This document shows positions 1 to 8,155 of a stretch of 64,000 nt of DNA, piece by piece; position 1 is the stretch's first letter; every line of letters starts with the position of its first letter. The notes under the pieces are model-generated. The model was given only the letters and a program-made list of their open reading frames with translations, was not told the origin of the DNA and did no database searches. The DNA is from CAVURS01 sp963834425 (lineage in GTDB: Bacteria; Actinomycetota; Actinomycetes; Actinomycetales; CAVURS01). A program made the translations under genes and the position numbers. The stretch covers positions 620,001 through 684,000 of the forward strand of contig CAWIBR010000013.1 of the NCBI GenBank assembly GCA_963834425.1. Reading direction: 5' to 3'.

Positions 1-1
1 G

Positions 2-859
2 GCGCCGTATCTGGTCAACCTCACCACGCCCGAGCAGCGCGAGCGCTGGCTACCGCGCTTCTGCACGGGGGAGCTGTGGACGGCCATCGGGATGACCGAA
101 CCCAGCGGCGGCAGCGACCTGGCCAACCTCAAGACGACGGCCGTGCTCGACGGCGACGCCTACGTGGTCAACGGCTCGAAGACCTTCATTACCAACGGCT
201 ACAGCGCCGACCTGGTCCTGGTCGCGGTGCGCACCGACCCGACCAAGCGGTCCAAGGGGATCACCCTGCTGGCCATCGAGGACGGGATGGACGGGTTCAC
301 CCGCGGCCGCAAGCTCGACAAGGTCGGCCAGGACGAGTCCGACACAGCGGAGCTGTTCTTCACCGACGTACGGGTGCCGCTCGACAACGTCGTCGGCGAG
401 GTCGACAAGGGATTCGCGCACATGATGGACAACCTGGTGCAGGAGCGGATCGGCGCCGCGGTCAACAACATCGCGCACGCTCGGGGGATCCTCGAGGAGA
501 CCATCGAGTACGTGAAGGAGCGCAAGGCCTTCGGCAAGTCGGTGGGATCGTTCCAGTACAACAAGTTTCGGGTGGCCGAGCTGGTGACCCAGGCCGAGGT
601 CACGCAGGCCTTCGTGGACCAGTGCATCGTCGCGCACTGCGCCGGCACGCTTTCTGCTGTCGATGCGGCCAAGGCCAAGTGGTGGTCGGCCCAGGCGCAG
701 AACGACATCCTCGACGCGTGCGTCCAGCTCTATGGCGGCTACGGCTACATGAACGAGTACCGCGTGGCCCGGGCCTGGCGGGACGCCCGGGTGACCAAGA
801 TCTGGGCCGGTTCGAACGAGATCATGAAGGAGATCATCGGTCGCGACCTCGGCCTCTAG
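2..859 (+). CDS. acyl-CoA dehydrogenase, 5' end outside the window
   Basis: C-terminal two thirds of an FAD-dependent acyl-CoA dehydrogenase, which oxidises acyl-CoA thioesters to enoyl-CoA. The open frame runs in from the first bases (APYLVNLTTPEQRERWLPRF), so the start lies upstream. Visible family signatures are the middle-domain stretch GMTEPSGGSDLANLK, the segment ERIGAAVNNIAHARGILEE at the start of the C-terminal helical domain, and the C-terminal block LYGGYGYMNEYRVARAWRD followed by IWAGSNEIMKEIIGRDL. It ends in TAG and converges on the DUF1684 gene seven bases later. The acyl-chain specificity cannot be read from this fragment. Confidence 0.95.
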   Translation, partial: APYLVNLTTPEQRERWLPRFCTGELWTAIGMTEPSGGSDLANLKTTAVLDGDAYVVNGSKTFITNGYSADLVLVAVRTDPTKRSKGITLLAIEDGMDGFTRGRKLDKVGQDESDTAELFFTDVRVPLDNVVGEVDKGFAHMMDNLVQERIGAAVNNIAHARGILEETIEYVKERKAFGKSVGSFQYNKFRVAELVTQAEVTQAFVDQCIVAHCAGTLSAVDAAKAKWWSAQAQNDILDACVQLYGGYGYMNEYRVARAWRDARVTKIWAGSNEIMKEIIGRDLGL

Positions 860-866
860 GCCGCGC

Positions 867-1490
867 TCACAACCGCTCGCCGGCCTCGACCGGCGCCGTG
901 ATCGTGTTGCCCGGGGGTGCAAGCGGGCACTGCCACTTGTCGTCGTAGCGACACGAGGGGTGGTAGGCGAAGTTCAGGTCGATCACCAGGCCGCCCTGCT
1001 CCCCGTCCCAGGAGCTGCCGAGGTCGGCGCCCTTCGCGGTGTCCAGCAGGTAGCGCCCCGCGCCGTACGACGTGCGGCCGGCCGTCCCGTCCTTGAGCGG
1101 CAGGAAGAGCCCGCCGCCGTACTGCTCGAGCCACCACACGTCCAGGCTCCCGCCGATCGGGTCGGGCAGCGTGACCCGGCCGGCGTGCCGCATCCGGATC
1201 TCGCCGTCGTTGGCCGAGTGGACCAGGCGCAGCTCACCGTCCTCGACCGCCTCCACCGGCAGCTCCCAGCGCAGCGCTGGGTTGTAGGGCCAGATCGGTG
1301 CGCCGGTGGTGCGCATCGGGTCATCGGGCTTGAGCGGGCTCTGGGGGTGGTCCCGCAGGAGTTGGTCGCGGCCGCGCTGCCAGAGCCGATGACCGTCGGC
1401 CGGGTCGCGTTCGGCTCGCACGCCGGCGTAGAGCGTCGCCACTCGCCGTCGCCAGTCGAGCAGGTCGAGCATCGGTCCCGGCGAGGTCAT
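867..1490 (-). CDS. DUF1684 domain-containing protein
   Basis: About 207 residues resembling the DUF1684 family, whose biochemical role is not established. Supporting features are an N-terminal helix with LLDWRRRVATLYAGVR, a central beta-rich part with RTSYGAGRYLLDT, and a C-terminal segment LNFAYHPSCRYDDKWQCPLAPP, typical of this family. The ATG at 1490 has GGGAG five bases upstream; an in-frame GTG at 1496 would add two residues. It lies 15 bases downstream of the luciferase-like gene on the same strand, so the two probably form an operon. Confidence 0.8.
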   Translation of the reverse strand: MTSPGPMLDLLDWRRRVATLYAGVRAERDPADGHRLWQRGRDQLLRDHPQSPLKPDDPMRTTGAPIWPYNPALRWELPVEAVEDGELRLVHSANDGEIRMRHAGRVTLPDPIGGSLDVWWLEQYGGGLFLPLKDGTAGRTSYGAGRYLLDTAKGADLGSSWDGEQGGLVIDLNFAYHPSCRYDDKWQCPLAPPGNTITAPVEAGERL

Positions 1491-1505
1491 CTGCACTCCC
1501 TGAGG

Positions 1506-2387
1506 CTAGGCGGTGCTGGCCGTGGGCGGGCCGGCCGCGATGCGCCGGTCGAGCTCGCGGTTGCCCTCGTCGGTCGGCGTGAGGTCCCAGGCGCCCTCCA
1601 TCCACCAGGTCGCGCCGGCCTCGGCCCAGCGGGCGGGGTCGGACGGTTCGGTGCGGCCGTCACCGTGGGAGCGGCCCTCGGCAATGACGTCATAACCGGC
1701 CCAGGGCAGCCCGGCGGCCTCGCGATGCGACCGGGTCAGCCGGACCAGCTCGGCGAGGGTCTCCGGCGAACCGGCATCGGCCGCTCCCTCAGCACCGATA
1801 ACGTTGGGCACCAAGCCTTCCCAGCGCGCAGCGCGCTCGAGCGAGGGCGTGCTCATCAAGCCGTCAGGCGTCAGGCGTGCGGCGCCGACGACCCAGACCG
1901 GTGGGTACGGGCGCTGGACCGGTGGGTCCGGGAGCATGAAGTCGGTCGGGCGCACCTGGTAGTGCCGGCCGTCGTAGCTGAACGGCTGACCGCGCATCAG
2001 ACCGGCGTAGACCTCCAGGCCCTCGTCGAGCAGCTGCGCGCGGGTCGCCCGGCCCTGGTCGGCCTCGAAGGCGGTCCACCCCTCGTGCAGCGCGCCGAGC
2101 CCGACGGCGAGCTGGACCCGGCCGCCGCTGAGCTGGTCCAGCGTGACCACTCGCGTGGCCAGGTCCCACGGCCGCATCCGGGGGAGCGGTGTGAGCATCG
2201 TGCCGAGTCGGAGCCGCTGGGTCGCCACGGCGGCCGCGGTCAGGCTGATCCAGGCGTCCACGCCCCAGAGCGCCTCCCAGACGAACAGCCCATCCCAGCC
2301 GGCGACCTCCGCGGCCTCCGCTCGGCGGGCGACGGCAGCGGCGTCGCCGAAGGGCAGCACGATCCCGAACCGCATCGCTGGGCTCAT
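1506..2387 (-). CDS. LLM-class (luciferase-like, probably F420-dependent) oxidoreductase
   Basis: A 293-residue TIM-barrel oxidoreductase of the luciferase-like monooxygenase superfamily. It begins MRFGIVLPFGDAAAVARRAE and carries EVAGWDGLFVWEAL, QRLRLGTMLTPLPRMRPWDL and LDQLSGGRVQLAVGLG, characteristic beta-strand and cofactor-pocket motifs of the flavin/F420 branch. In actinobacteria such proteins commonly use F420, but the cofactor cannot be proven here. I chose the ATG at 2387 over an upstream GTG-type start because a TAGGGT -10 hexamer lies exactly seven bases before it, the arrangement of a leaderless transcript. The substrate is unknown. Confidence 0.88.
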   Translation of the reverse strand: MSPAMRFGIVLPFGDAAAVARRAEAAEVAGWDGLFVWEALWGVDAWISLTAAAVATQRLRLGTMLTPLPRMRPWDLATRVVTLDQLSGGRVQLAVGLGALHEGWTAFEADQGRATRAQLLDEGLEVYAGLMRGQPFSYDGRHYQVRPTDFMLPDPPVQRPYPPVWVVGAARLTPDGLMSTPSLERAARWEGLVPNVIGAEGAADAGSPETLAELVRLTRSHREAAGLPWAGYDVIAEGRSHGDGRTEPSDPARWAEAGATWWMEGAWDLTPTDEGNRELDRRIAAGPPTASTA

Positions 2388-2394
2388 GGCCAGG

Positions 2395-2404
2395 ACCCTA
2401 GGGC
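2395..2404. promoter_or_regulatory. shared -10 palindrome of divergent promoters
   Basis: The sequence CCCTAGGG supplies TAGGGT on the minus strand seven bases before the luciferase-like ATG (a leaderless start) and TAGGGC on the plus strand about 30 bases before the thioesterase gene. Two back-to-back -10 elements therefore appear to overlap. This is inferred from motif and spacing only. Confidence 0.4.
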
Positions 2405-2433
2405 GGGGCACCGACAACGGCGGGTGCGAGAGC

Positions 2434-2883
2434 ATGGCGCCCATGTCGTCGTACCGAACCCTCGTGCCGATGCGCTGGTCGGACATGGACGTCTACCAGC
2501 ACATCAACAACGTGCAGGTCGTCCGGCTGCTGGAGGAGGCCCGAGTGCAAGCCTTCACCGCGTGGGACGACCCGCGCGAGCGGCCGGTCCTGGAGAGCGG
2601 GGTGCTCGTGGCTCGCACCGAGGTGGAGTACCTGCGCCAGCTGGACTTCCGGATCGCACCGATCGCGATCGATCTCTGGGTCAGCAAGATGTCCGGGGCG
2701 ACGATCGAGCTGGGCTACGAGGTGCGCGAGCCGGACGACGACTCGCCGCCCTATGCGCGAGCCGAGTCCACGTTGGTGATGTTCGATCTCCAGGCCGGTC
2801 GGCCGCGTCGGCTGAGTCCCGTTGAGCTGGAACGGCTTTCGCAATGGACGGGCGACCCCGTCACCATGCGTTGGCGCCGGTGA
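2434..2883 (+). CDS. acyl-CoA thioesterase (hotdog fold)
   Basis: A 149-residue 4HBT-type hotdog thioesterase, expected to hydrolyse an acyl-CoA or acyl-ACP thioester. The family signature is near the N terminus: VPMRWSDMDVYQHINNVQVV, containing the D-x-D-x-x-x-H-x-N pattern in which Asp and Asn/His shape the active site, followed by LLEEARVQAF. It is transcribed divergently from the luciferase-like gene and precedes a hypothetical gene by 18 bases. The start could also be the second ATG at 2443; both are in frame. Confidence 0.9.
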   Translation: MAPMSSYRTLVPMRWSDMDVYQHINNVQVVRLLEEARVQAFTAWDDPRERPVLESGVLVARTEVEYLRQLDFRIAPIAIDLWVSKMSGATIELGYEVREPDDDSPPYARAESTLVMFDLQAGRPRRLSPVELERLSQWTGDPVTMRWRR

Positions 2884-2901
2884 GCCGCCGGTGAGCTGCT
2901 G

Positions 2902-3564
2902 ATGAGCGCTGATGAGCAGGACGCCCCAAGCCTGCAGTTGGCCGACACCGAGACGTTCCGCGACCTCGCGACGTACCTGTCGCGGGCCCGTCGGGTCGAC
3001 CCGGACGGCGCGGCCCGGTTGATGGCCGCGCGAGGTGTGCTCGCGGCGTACGTCTCCCCGGTGCACGGAGCTCCCGGCCCGACTGTGCTGGGGCTGCGGG
3101 CCGTCGCCCTCGCCGACGCGGACGCCGAGCTCGACGTGACCGTCCCGTTGGCCGCACTGGGCGATCGGTTCGCCGCCGCCGCTCCGGGGAGCACCGAGCT
3201 GGCCGTGCCGCCGATGCGGGCAACCGATGCGGGGTGGGCCGGGATCTCACCGCCACGCAGCGGCTGGGAGCTGCGGACGGCGCTGGACCCGGCCGAGCTG
3301 ACCGCCGCCGCCCAGGCCGGCGTGCAGGAGGTGGCCGCTGCTTTACCGGAGGCGGTGGGCGGCCATGTCGTCACGCAGGTGCGGGCGGCCGTCTGGGGCC
3401 GCGAGCTGCCGACCCTGCCTGGGGTCGCCGCCGGCGCAGCGTTCGCCGCCGACGCCCTCGGCTTCCTCGACCCCCAGGAGCCGGTCGCGGTGCGCCAGGC
3501 CGGTCCCTGGTGGCGGCTGAGCACCAGCCGCGGTCACGTCCTGGTGCGCGCCGCCCTGCTCTAG
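2902..3564 (+). CDS. conserved hypothetical protein
   Basis: A 220-residue soluble, alanine-rich protein with no motif I recognise. It has no signal peptide or membrane segment. It reads as two alpha/beta halves: an N-terminal part with LATYLSRARRVDPDGAARLM and a C-terminal part ending GPWWRLSTSRGHVLVRAALL. The gene follows the thioesterase closely and may be co-transcribed. Its TAG stop lies in the palindrome CTAG (3561-3564), which is simultaneously the stop of the convergent alpha-glucosidase gene. Function unknown. Confidence 0.75.
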   Translation: MSADEQDAPSLQLADTETFRDLATYLSRARRVDPDGAARLMAARGVLAAYVSPVHGAPGPTVLGLRAVALADADAELDVTVPLAALGDRFAAAAPGSTELAVPPMRATDAGWAGISPPRSGWELRTALDPAELTAAAQAGVQEVAAALPEAVGGHVVTQVRAAVWGRELPTLPGVAAGAAFAADALGFLDPQEPVAVRQAGPWWRLSTSRGHVLVRAALL

Positions 3565-5210
3565 CTGATCCGCAGCCAGGCGCTGGTGTCGACCGGCAGC
3601 CGGCCGTCCAGGGTGAGCTCGCCGCTGGCGACGAGCAGCTCGGCCCCTTCGGGCAACGCCGCGGGCTCGGACCCCAGGTTGGCGATGACCAGCACGTCGC
3701 CGTTCGCCGCCGTGAGGAGTCCCGGCGCAGCCCCGTCGACCCAGGTCAGCTCGCCGGTCCCGAGGCCGTGCTCCCGGCGCAGCCGCAGACCTGCGCGATA
3801 GAGCTCGTAGGTCGATCCCTCGACCCCGCGCTGGACGTCGAGCGCGTAGCGCGCGAACGACTCCGGCTGCGGCAGCCACGAGGCCGCACCGTCGTTGAAC
3901 CCGTACGACGGACCGCGCCCGTCGGTCGAGATCCACGGCACTGGCACGCGGCAGCCGTCGCGGCCCCGGTTGGTGTGTCCGGAGCGCACCCAGGTCGGGT
4001 CCTGTCGCGCGTCATCCGGCAGCGTCGTGTGCTCGGGCAAGCCGAGCTCCTCGCCCTGATAGAGGTACGCCGACCCGGGCAGCGCGAGCATCAACAGCGT
4101 TGCGGCGCGGGCCCTTTGCAGCCCCAGGGCCTCGTCCGGCTGCGGGTCCCCGACGCCCAGGCCGTGGCGCCACGGCGTGCCGGCGGGCAAGCCGTAGCGC
4201 GAGGGATGCCGGACCACGTCGTGGTTGCTGAGCACCCAGGTCGTCGGGGCGCCGACCAGCGCGCTGGCGGCCAGCGAGTCGTCGATGACCTCCCGCAGAG
4301 TCTGGGCGTCCCAGTCGGCCTTGAGGTAGTCGAAGTTGAAGGCCTGGTGCATCTCGTCCTGCCGGATGTACGCCGCCAGCCGGTCCGAGGGCATCACCCA
4401 GGCCTCGGCGACCATGATCCGTTCGCCGTCGTAGCTGTCCAGGATCTTGCGCCAGCGCTGGTAGATCTCGTGCACCGCGTCCTGGTCCCACATCGGCGGG
4501 TGCGGGTGGACCAGCGGGTTGGGGTTGGTCAGCCACTCGAGCATCGTCGGGTAGTCGGGCAGGCCGCTCTCCTTGGCCAGCCCGTGGGCCACGTCGACCC
4601 GGAAGCCGTCGATGCCCCGGTCCAGCCAGAAGCGCAGGACGTCGTCGAACTCCTGCCGGACCTCCTCGTTGGTCCAGTCCAGGTCAGGCTGGGTGACGTC
4701 GAACAGGTGCAGGTACCACTGACCGGGGGAGCCGTCGGCCTCGGTGATCCGGGTCCAGCCCGGCCCGCCGAAGACGCTGACCCAGTCGTTCGGCGGTTGC
4801 TCGCCGTGCTCGCCCTTGCCGTCGCGGAAGAGATAGCGAGCGCGCTCGCGGCTGCCTGGCCCTGCGGCGAGCGCAGCCTGGAACCAGGCGTGCTCCGAGG
4901 AGGTGTGGTTGGGCACCAGGTCGATGATCACCTTCACGCCCTGCTCATGCGCCTGCCGGACGAGCTCGTCGGCGTCGGCGAGGGTGCCGAAGACCGGGTC
5001 GATGTCGCGGTAGTTGGCCACGTCGTACCCCGCGTCGTTCTGCGGCGAGGTGTAGAAGGGCGAGCACCAGATGGCGTCCACACCGAGCTCGACCAGGTGC
5101 GGGATGCGGGAGGTGATGCCCGGCAGATCACCGATCCCGTCGCCGCTCGCGTCGGCCCAGGAGCGGGGGTAGACCTGATAGATCACGGCGTCTCGCCACC
5201 ACGAAGTCAC
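3561..5210 (-). CDS. GH13 alpha-glucosidase / oligo-1,6-glucosidase
   Basis: A 549-residue alpha-amylase-family hydrolase. The beginning WWRDAVIYQVYPRSWADASG and GIGDLPGITSRIPHL is typical of exo-acting alpha-glucosidases. Catalytic landmarks are all present: IDLVPNHTSSEHAWF (region I), GFRVDVAHGL (nucleophile Asp), MVAEAWV (acid/base Glu) and LSNHDVVRH (transition-state Asp). It should act in the cytoplasm on short malto- or isomalto-oligosaccharides or related alpha-glucosides. The start is GTG, with TACCCT eight bases upstream, suggesting a leaderless transcript. It shares its stop codon bases with the convergent hypothetical gene. Trehalose- or sucrose-type specificity cannot be excluded. 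Confidence 0.93.
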   Translation of the reverse strand: MTSWWRDAVIYQVYPRSWADASGDGIGDLPGITSRIPHLVELGVDAIWCSPFYTSPQNDAGYDVANYRDIDPVFGTLADADELVRQAHEQGVKVIIDLVPNHTSSEHAWFQAALAAGPGSRERARYLFRDGKGEHGEQPPNDWVSVFGGPGWTRITEADGSPGQWYLHLFDVTQPDLDWTNEEVRQEFDDVLRFWLDRGIDGFRVDVAHGLAKESGLPDYPTMLEWLTNPNPLVHPHPPMWDQDAVHEIYQRWRKILDSYDGERIMVAEAWVMPSDRLAAYIRQDEMHQAFNFDYLKADWDAQTLREVIDDSLAASALVGAPTTWVLSNHDVVRHPSRYGLPAGTPWRHGLGVGDPQPDEALGLQRARAATLLMLALPGSAYLYQGEELGLPEHTTLPDDARQDPTWVRSGHTNRGRDGCRVPVPWISTDGRGPSYGFNDGAASWLPQPESFARYALDVQRGVEGSTYELYRAGLRLRREHGLGTGELTWVDGAAPGLLTAANGDVLVIANLGSEPAALPEGAELLVASGELTLDGRLPVDTSAWLRIS

Positions 5211-5232
5211 GGGTCATGAGGGTACTCGAAAC

Positions 5233-5257
5233 GGTTCGACCGACTGAGCTATGGCCC
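5233..5257 (-). other. tRNA-like 5' fragment (acceptor and D-arm)
   Basis: Read on the minus strand this stretch is GGGCCATAGCTCAGTCGGTC followed by GAACC, which looks like the first 25 bases of a tRNA: acceptor strand, then TAGCTCAG and the GG of a D-loop. No anticodon arm, T-arm or CCA end follows; the GH13 promoter does. It may be the remnant left by integration into, or deletion of, a tRNA gene next to the broken HNH gene. Chance resemblance is possible. Confidence 0.3.
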
Positions 5258-5296
5258 GGCGAGCAGGAGCGTGGAGGATCGCCGACGCCATAGCCG

Positions 5297-6345
5297 GTGC
5301 GACTCCTAGTGGCCGCGGTGGAGGTCGGCGACGAGCCGGCCCGCTACGCCCGACCCGTCCACGGCGGTGTTCCTGCGGGAGCAGCTGCGGCTGTCCCGAT
5401 GGCGAGGCGAAACGGCGGGTCGACCTGGCCCACGCGATCACCCCGCGGTCGCGTTCACCGGGGAAGTCCTGCCCGCGCCGCTGTCCGACCCTGGCGGCCG
5501 GGATCAGCGCCGGTGAGGTCTCCGGCCGAGCACGCCCGGATCATCATGGAGACCATCGCCAAGCTCCCCGGCCCGGTGCGCGAGGCAGTCCGGGGCCGGT
5601 GGTGGAGGCCGAGATGGTCCACAGCCGCGGCCAAGGTCACCCCGGCCGACCTGGAGGTGCTGGCCAGGGAGGTGATGGTCCGGGCCGACCCCGACGGGAC
5701 CCTGCGCGACATCGACCACGCCGACACGCAGCGCGGGCTGCGGTTGTGGAAGAAACGCGGGCAGGCCGGGTACACCCTGCAGGCCGACCTGAACCAAGAA
5801 ACCGGTGAAGCCGCCCGGGTCGTGCTGGACGCCTGGTCCAAACCCGCCCCCGCCGGCCCGCCACCACCGAAGCGGCCGAGCGCGGGTCGGCCGAGCAGCC
5901 CGGCCAACCCAACGACGAGTCGGGCGACGAGTCCGGTCGGGCCCACGCCAGCCGCGGTGGTGGTGCCGGGCACCGGGACGACCGCCCCCACCAGGTGCGG
6001 ATGCACGACGCGTTCGGCGACGTGCTGAAAGCCGTCCTGAACTCCGGGGACCTGCCCGCCTGCGGCGGCACCCCGGCCGCGATCGTCTGGCACATCAACG
6101 ACGAGGCCCTGCTGCGCGACCGGTACGGCCTCGCGGTCTCCGAGCACGGCACCCTGCTCCCGATCGGCGACGCCCTCCGACTGTGCGACCAGAGCCGCGC
6201 TGTACGTGCTGATCGAGAACAGCAAGGGCGTCCCGCTCTACCTCGGCCGCACCTCGCCGGATCGCCACCCCCGGGCAAACCGTCGCCCTGGCGGCCCGAG
6301 ACCGCGGCTGCTCCTTCCCCGGCTGTGGTGAGTCGGACCGCTCCC
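5297..6345 (+). pseudogene. DUF222 / HNH endonuclease, multiply frameshifted and 3'-truncated
   Basis: Pieces of a DUF222-HNH protein occur in successive frames: FLREQLRL, then GEAKRRVDLAHAITP, VAFTGEVLPAPL, PTLAAGISAGEVS, EHARIIMETIAKLPGPVREA, VTPADLEVLAREVMVRADPD, HDAFGDVLKAVLNSGDLPA, YVLIENSKGVPLYLGRT and IATPGQTVALAARDRGCSFP. About ten frame changes are needed, most of them +1. The coding similarity stops at GCSFPGC, just before the HNH catalytic motif should appear, and the hisC promoter begins there. DUF222-HNH genes are abundant and often decaying in actinobacteria. A functional nuclease is very unlikely because the catalytic part is missing. Confidence 0.8.
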
Positions 6346-6351
6346 TAGACT
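6346..6351 (+). promoter_or_regulatory. hisC -10 element, leaderless start
   Basis: TAGACT lies six bases before the GTG of hisC, the spacing of an actinobacterial leaderless promoter in which transcription starts at or near the start codon. It sits at the exact 3' boundary of the broken DUF222 gene. Confidence 0.5.
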
Positions 6352-6357
6352 TGCCCG

Positions 6358-7501
6358 GTGACTGCCGAGCTCCCCGTCCGCGACGACCTGCGCGGCAGCA
6401 CGCCGTACGGCGCTCCGCAGCTCGACGTCCCGGTCCGGCTGAACACCAACGAGAACTCCTACGACGTGCCACAGGATGTCGCGATCGCTGTCGTCGAGGC
6501 CGTCGCCCGCCAGGTACAGCACCTCAACCGTTATCCCGACCGCGAGTTCGTCGAGCTCCGCGCCGCGCTGGCCGGGCTATCTGAGCCAGGCCACCGGGGA
6601 GCCGGTCGAGCCCGAGCAGGTCTGGGCGGCCAACGGATCCAACGAGGTGCTCCAGCAGCTGCTCCAGGCCTTCGGCGGCTACGGCCGGCGCGCGCTGGGC
6701 TTCACACCGGCGTACTCGATGCACCCCCGGATCGCCCAGGTCACCGGCACCGCCTGGGTGGACGGCCATCGCGGCGACCCGGCCGCCGGCGACTTCGACC
6801 TATCGGCGACGGCGGCCGCCGAGCAGGTGCGCGAGCTCGACCCCGACGTCGTCTTCATCTGCTCGCCGAACAACCCCACCGGCACCGCCATCGAGCTCGA
6901 CGTGGTGCGGGCGGTGTACGACGCCAGCGATCACGCGGTCATCGTTGTGGACGAGGCCTACGCCGAGTTTGCGCGCGCCGGCACCCCGAGCGCCCTAGAG
7001 CTGCTGCCGGGACGACCACGGCTGGTCGTGACCCGGACCATGAGCAAGGCGTTCGCCTTCGCCGGGGCCCGGGTCGGCTACCTCGCCGCCGACCCAGCGG
7101 TCTGCGACGCCCTTCGATTGGTCCGCCTGCCCTACCACCTGTCGGCACTGACCCAGGCCGCGGCTTGTGCCGCGATCGCCCACGCACCAACGCTGTTGGC
7201 GACCGTCGACGCGATCAAGGAGCAGCGCGACCGGATCGTCGAGGAGCTGCCCGCGCTCGGCCTGCGGGCGGTCCCGAGCGATGCCAACTTCGTGCTCTTC
7301 GGCGGACTCGACGACGAGCAGTCGGCGTGGGCGTCCCTGCTGGAGCGCGGGGTGCTGGTCCGCGACGTCGGCCTCCCCGGGCATCTGCGCGTGACGGCCG
7401 GCACCGAGCCCGAGACCACGGCCTTCCTCGTCGCGCTGGAGGCGGTCACGTCCGCTGCGCGATCCGCGATGGCCAGGCACGAGAGCAGGGAGAGCGCGTG
7501 A
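6358..7501 (+). CDS. hisC: histidinol-phosphate aminotransferase, one +1 frameshift
   Basis: PLP-dependent class II aminotransferase converting imidazole-acetol phosphate to histidinol phosphate; 380 residues if one base is removed. The first part (GTG start, RLNTNENSYDVPQDVA, HLNRYPDREFVELRAALAG) is in one frame. An apparently extra C near 6577 moves the rest into the next frame: YLSQATGEPVEPEQVWAANG, CSPNNPTGTAIEL, VVDEAYAEF and TMSKAFAFAGARVGYLA with the PLP-binding lysine. Without correction, the first frame runs on through hisB and gives a false fusion. A sequencing insertion is the most likely cause because everything after the shift is well conserved. The stop overlaps the hisB start (GTGA). 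Confidence 0.9.
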
Positions 7502-8130
7502 GCAGGCGGAGCGCCGGCGGCCGGGTCGGGGCCGCCAGCCGGGCGACCACCGAGAGCCGGGTGGACGTGGAGCTCGACCTCGACGGCACCGGCGCCTCTC
7601 AGATCTCGACCGGGGTGCCGTTCTACGACCACATGCTGACCGCCCTGTCGACGCACTCGCTGATCGACCTGAAGGTCAGCGCCGAGGGCGATCTCGCCGT
7701 CGACGCCCACCACACGGTCGAGGACGTCGCCATCGTGATCGGCCAGGCACTGGCGCAGGCGCTGGGGGACAAGGCCGGGATCGTTCGCTACGGCGACGCG
7801 CTCGTGCCGCTCGACGAGGCCCTGGCCCACGCCGTCGTCGACGTCTCCGGGCGGCCCTACTTCGTGCACTCCGGAGAACCCGACGGCATGGCCTACGTCC
7901 TGATCGGTGGCGGTGGCAACCAACCGCCCTACACCGGTTCGTTGACGGCTCACGTCTTCGAGAGCCTGGCCCATCACGCCGGCATCACGCTGCACGTCCG
8001 GCTGCTGTCCGGTCGCGACCCGCACCACATCGTGGAGGCTCAGTTCAAGGCGCTGGCCCGAGCCCTGCGCCAGGCTGTCGAGGCCGACCCGCGTCGCAGC
8101 GGCGTGCCGAGCACCAAGGGCAGTCTCTAA
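7498..8130 (+). CDS. hisB: imidazoleglycerol-phosphate dehydratase
   Basis: A 210-residue monofunctional HisB that dehydrates imidazole glycerol phosphate in histidine synthesis. The duplicated metal-binding motifs are present: FYDHMLTALSTHS and DAHHTVEDVAIVIGQAL in the first half, and HVFESLAHHAGITLH and DPHHIVEAQFKALARALR in the second, giving the His residues that hold two manganese ions. The GTG start overlaps the hisC stop (GTGA). A phosphatase domain as in E. coli HisB is absent, as usual in actinobacteria. Confidence 0.95.
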   Translation: MSRRSAGGRVGAASRATTESRVDVELDLDGTGASQISTGVPFYDHMLTALSTHSLIDLKVSAEGDLAVDAHHTVEDVAIVIGQALAQALGDKAGIVRYGDALVPLDEALAHAVVDVSGRPYFVHSGEPDGMAYVLIGGGGNQPPYTGSLTAHVFESLAHHAGITLHVRLLSGRDPHHIVEAQFKALARALRQAVEADPRRSGVPSTKGSL

Positions 8131-8155
8131 GCGCGGCAACGGTTCTCACTCCTTC

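Noticed and set aside
960..2825. A 621-codon plus-strand frame over the first genes
   Set aside because: Antisense to the DUF1684 and luciferase-like genes, compositionally a shadow with no recognisable motif.
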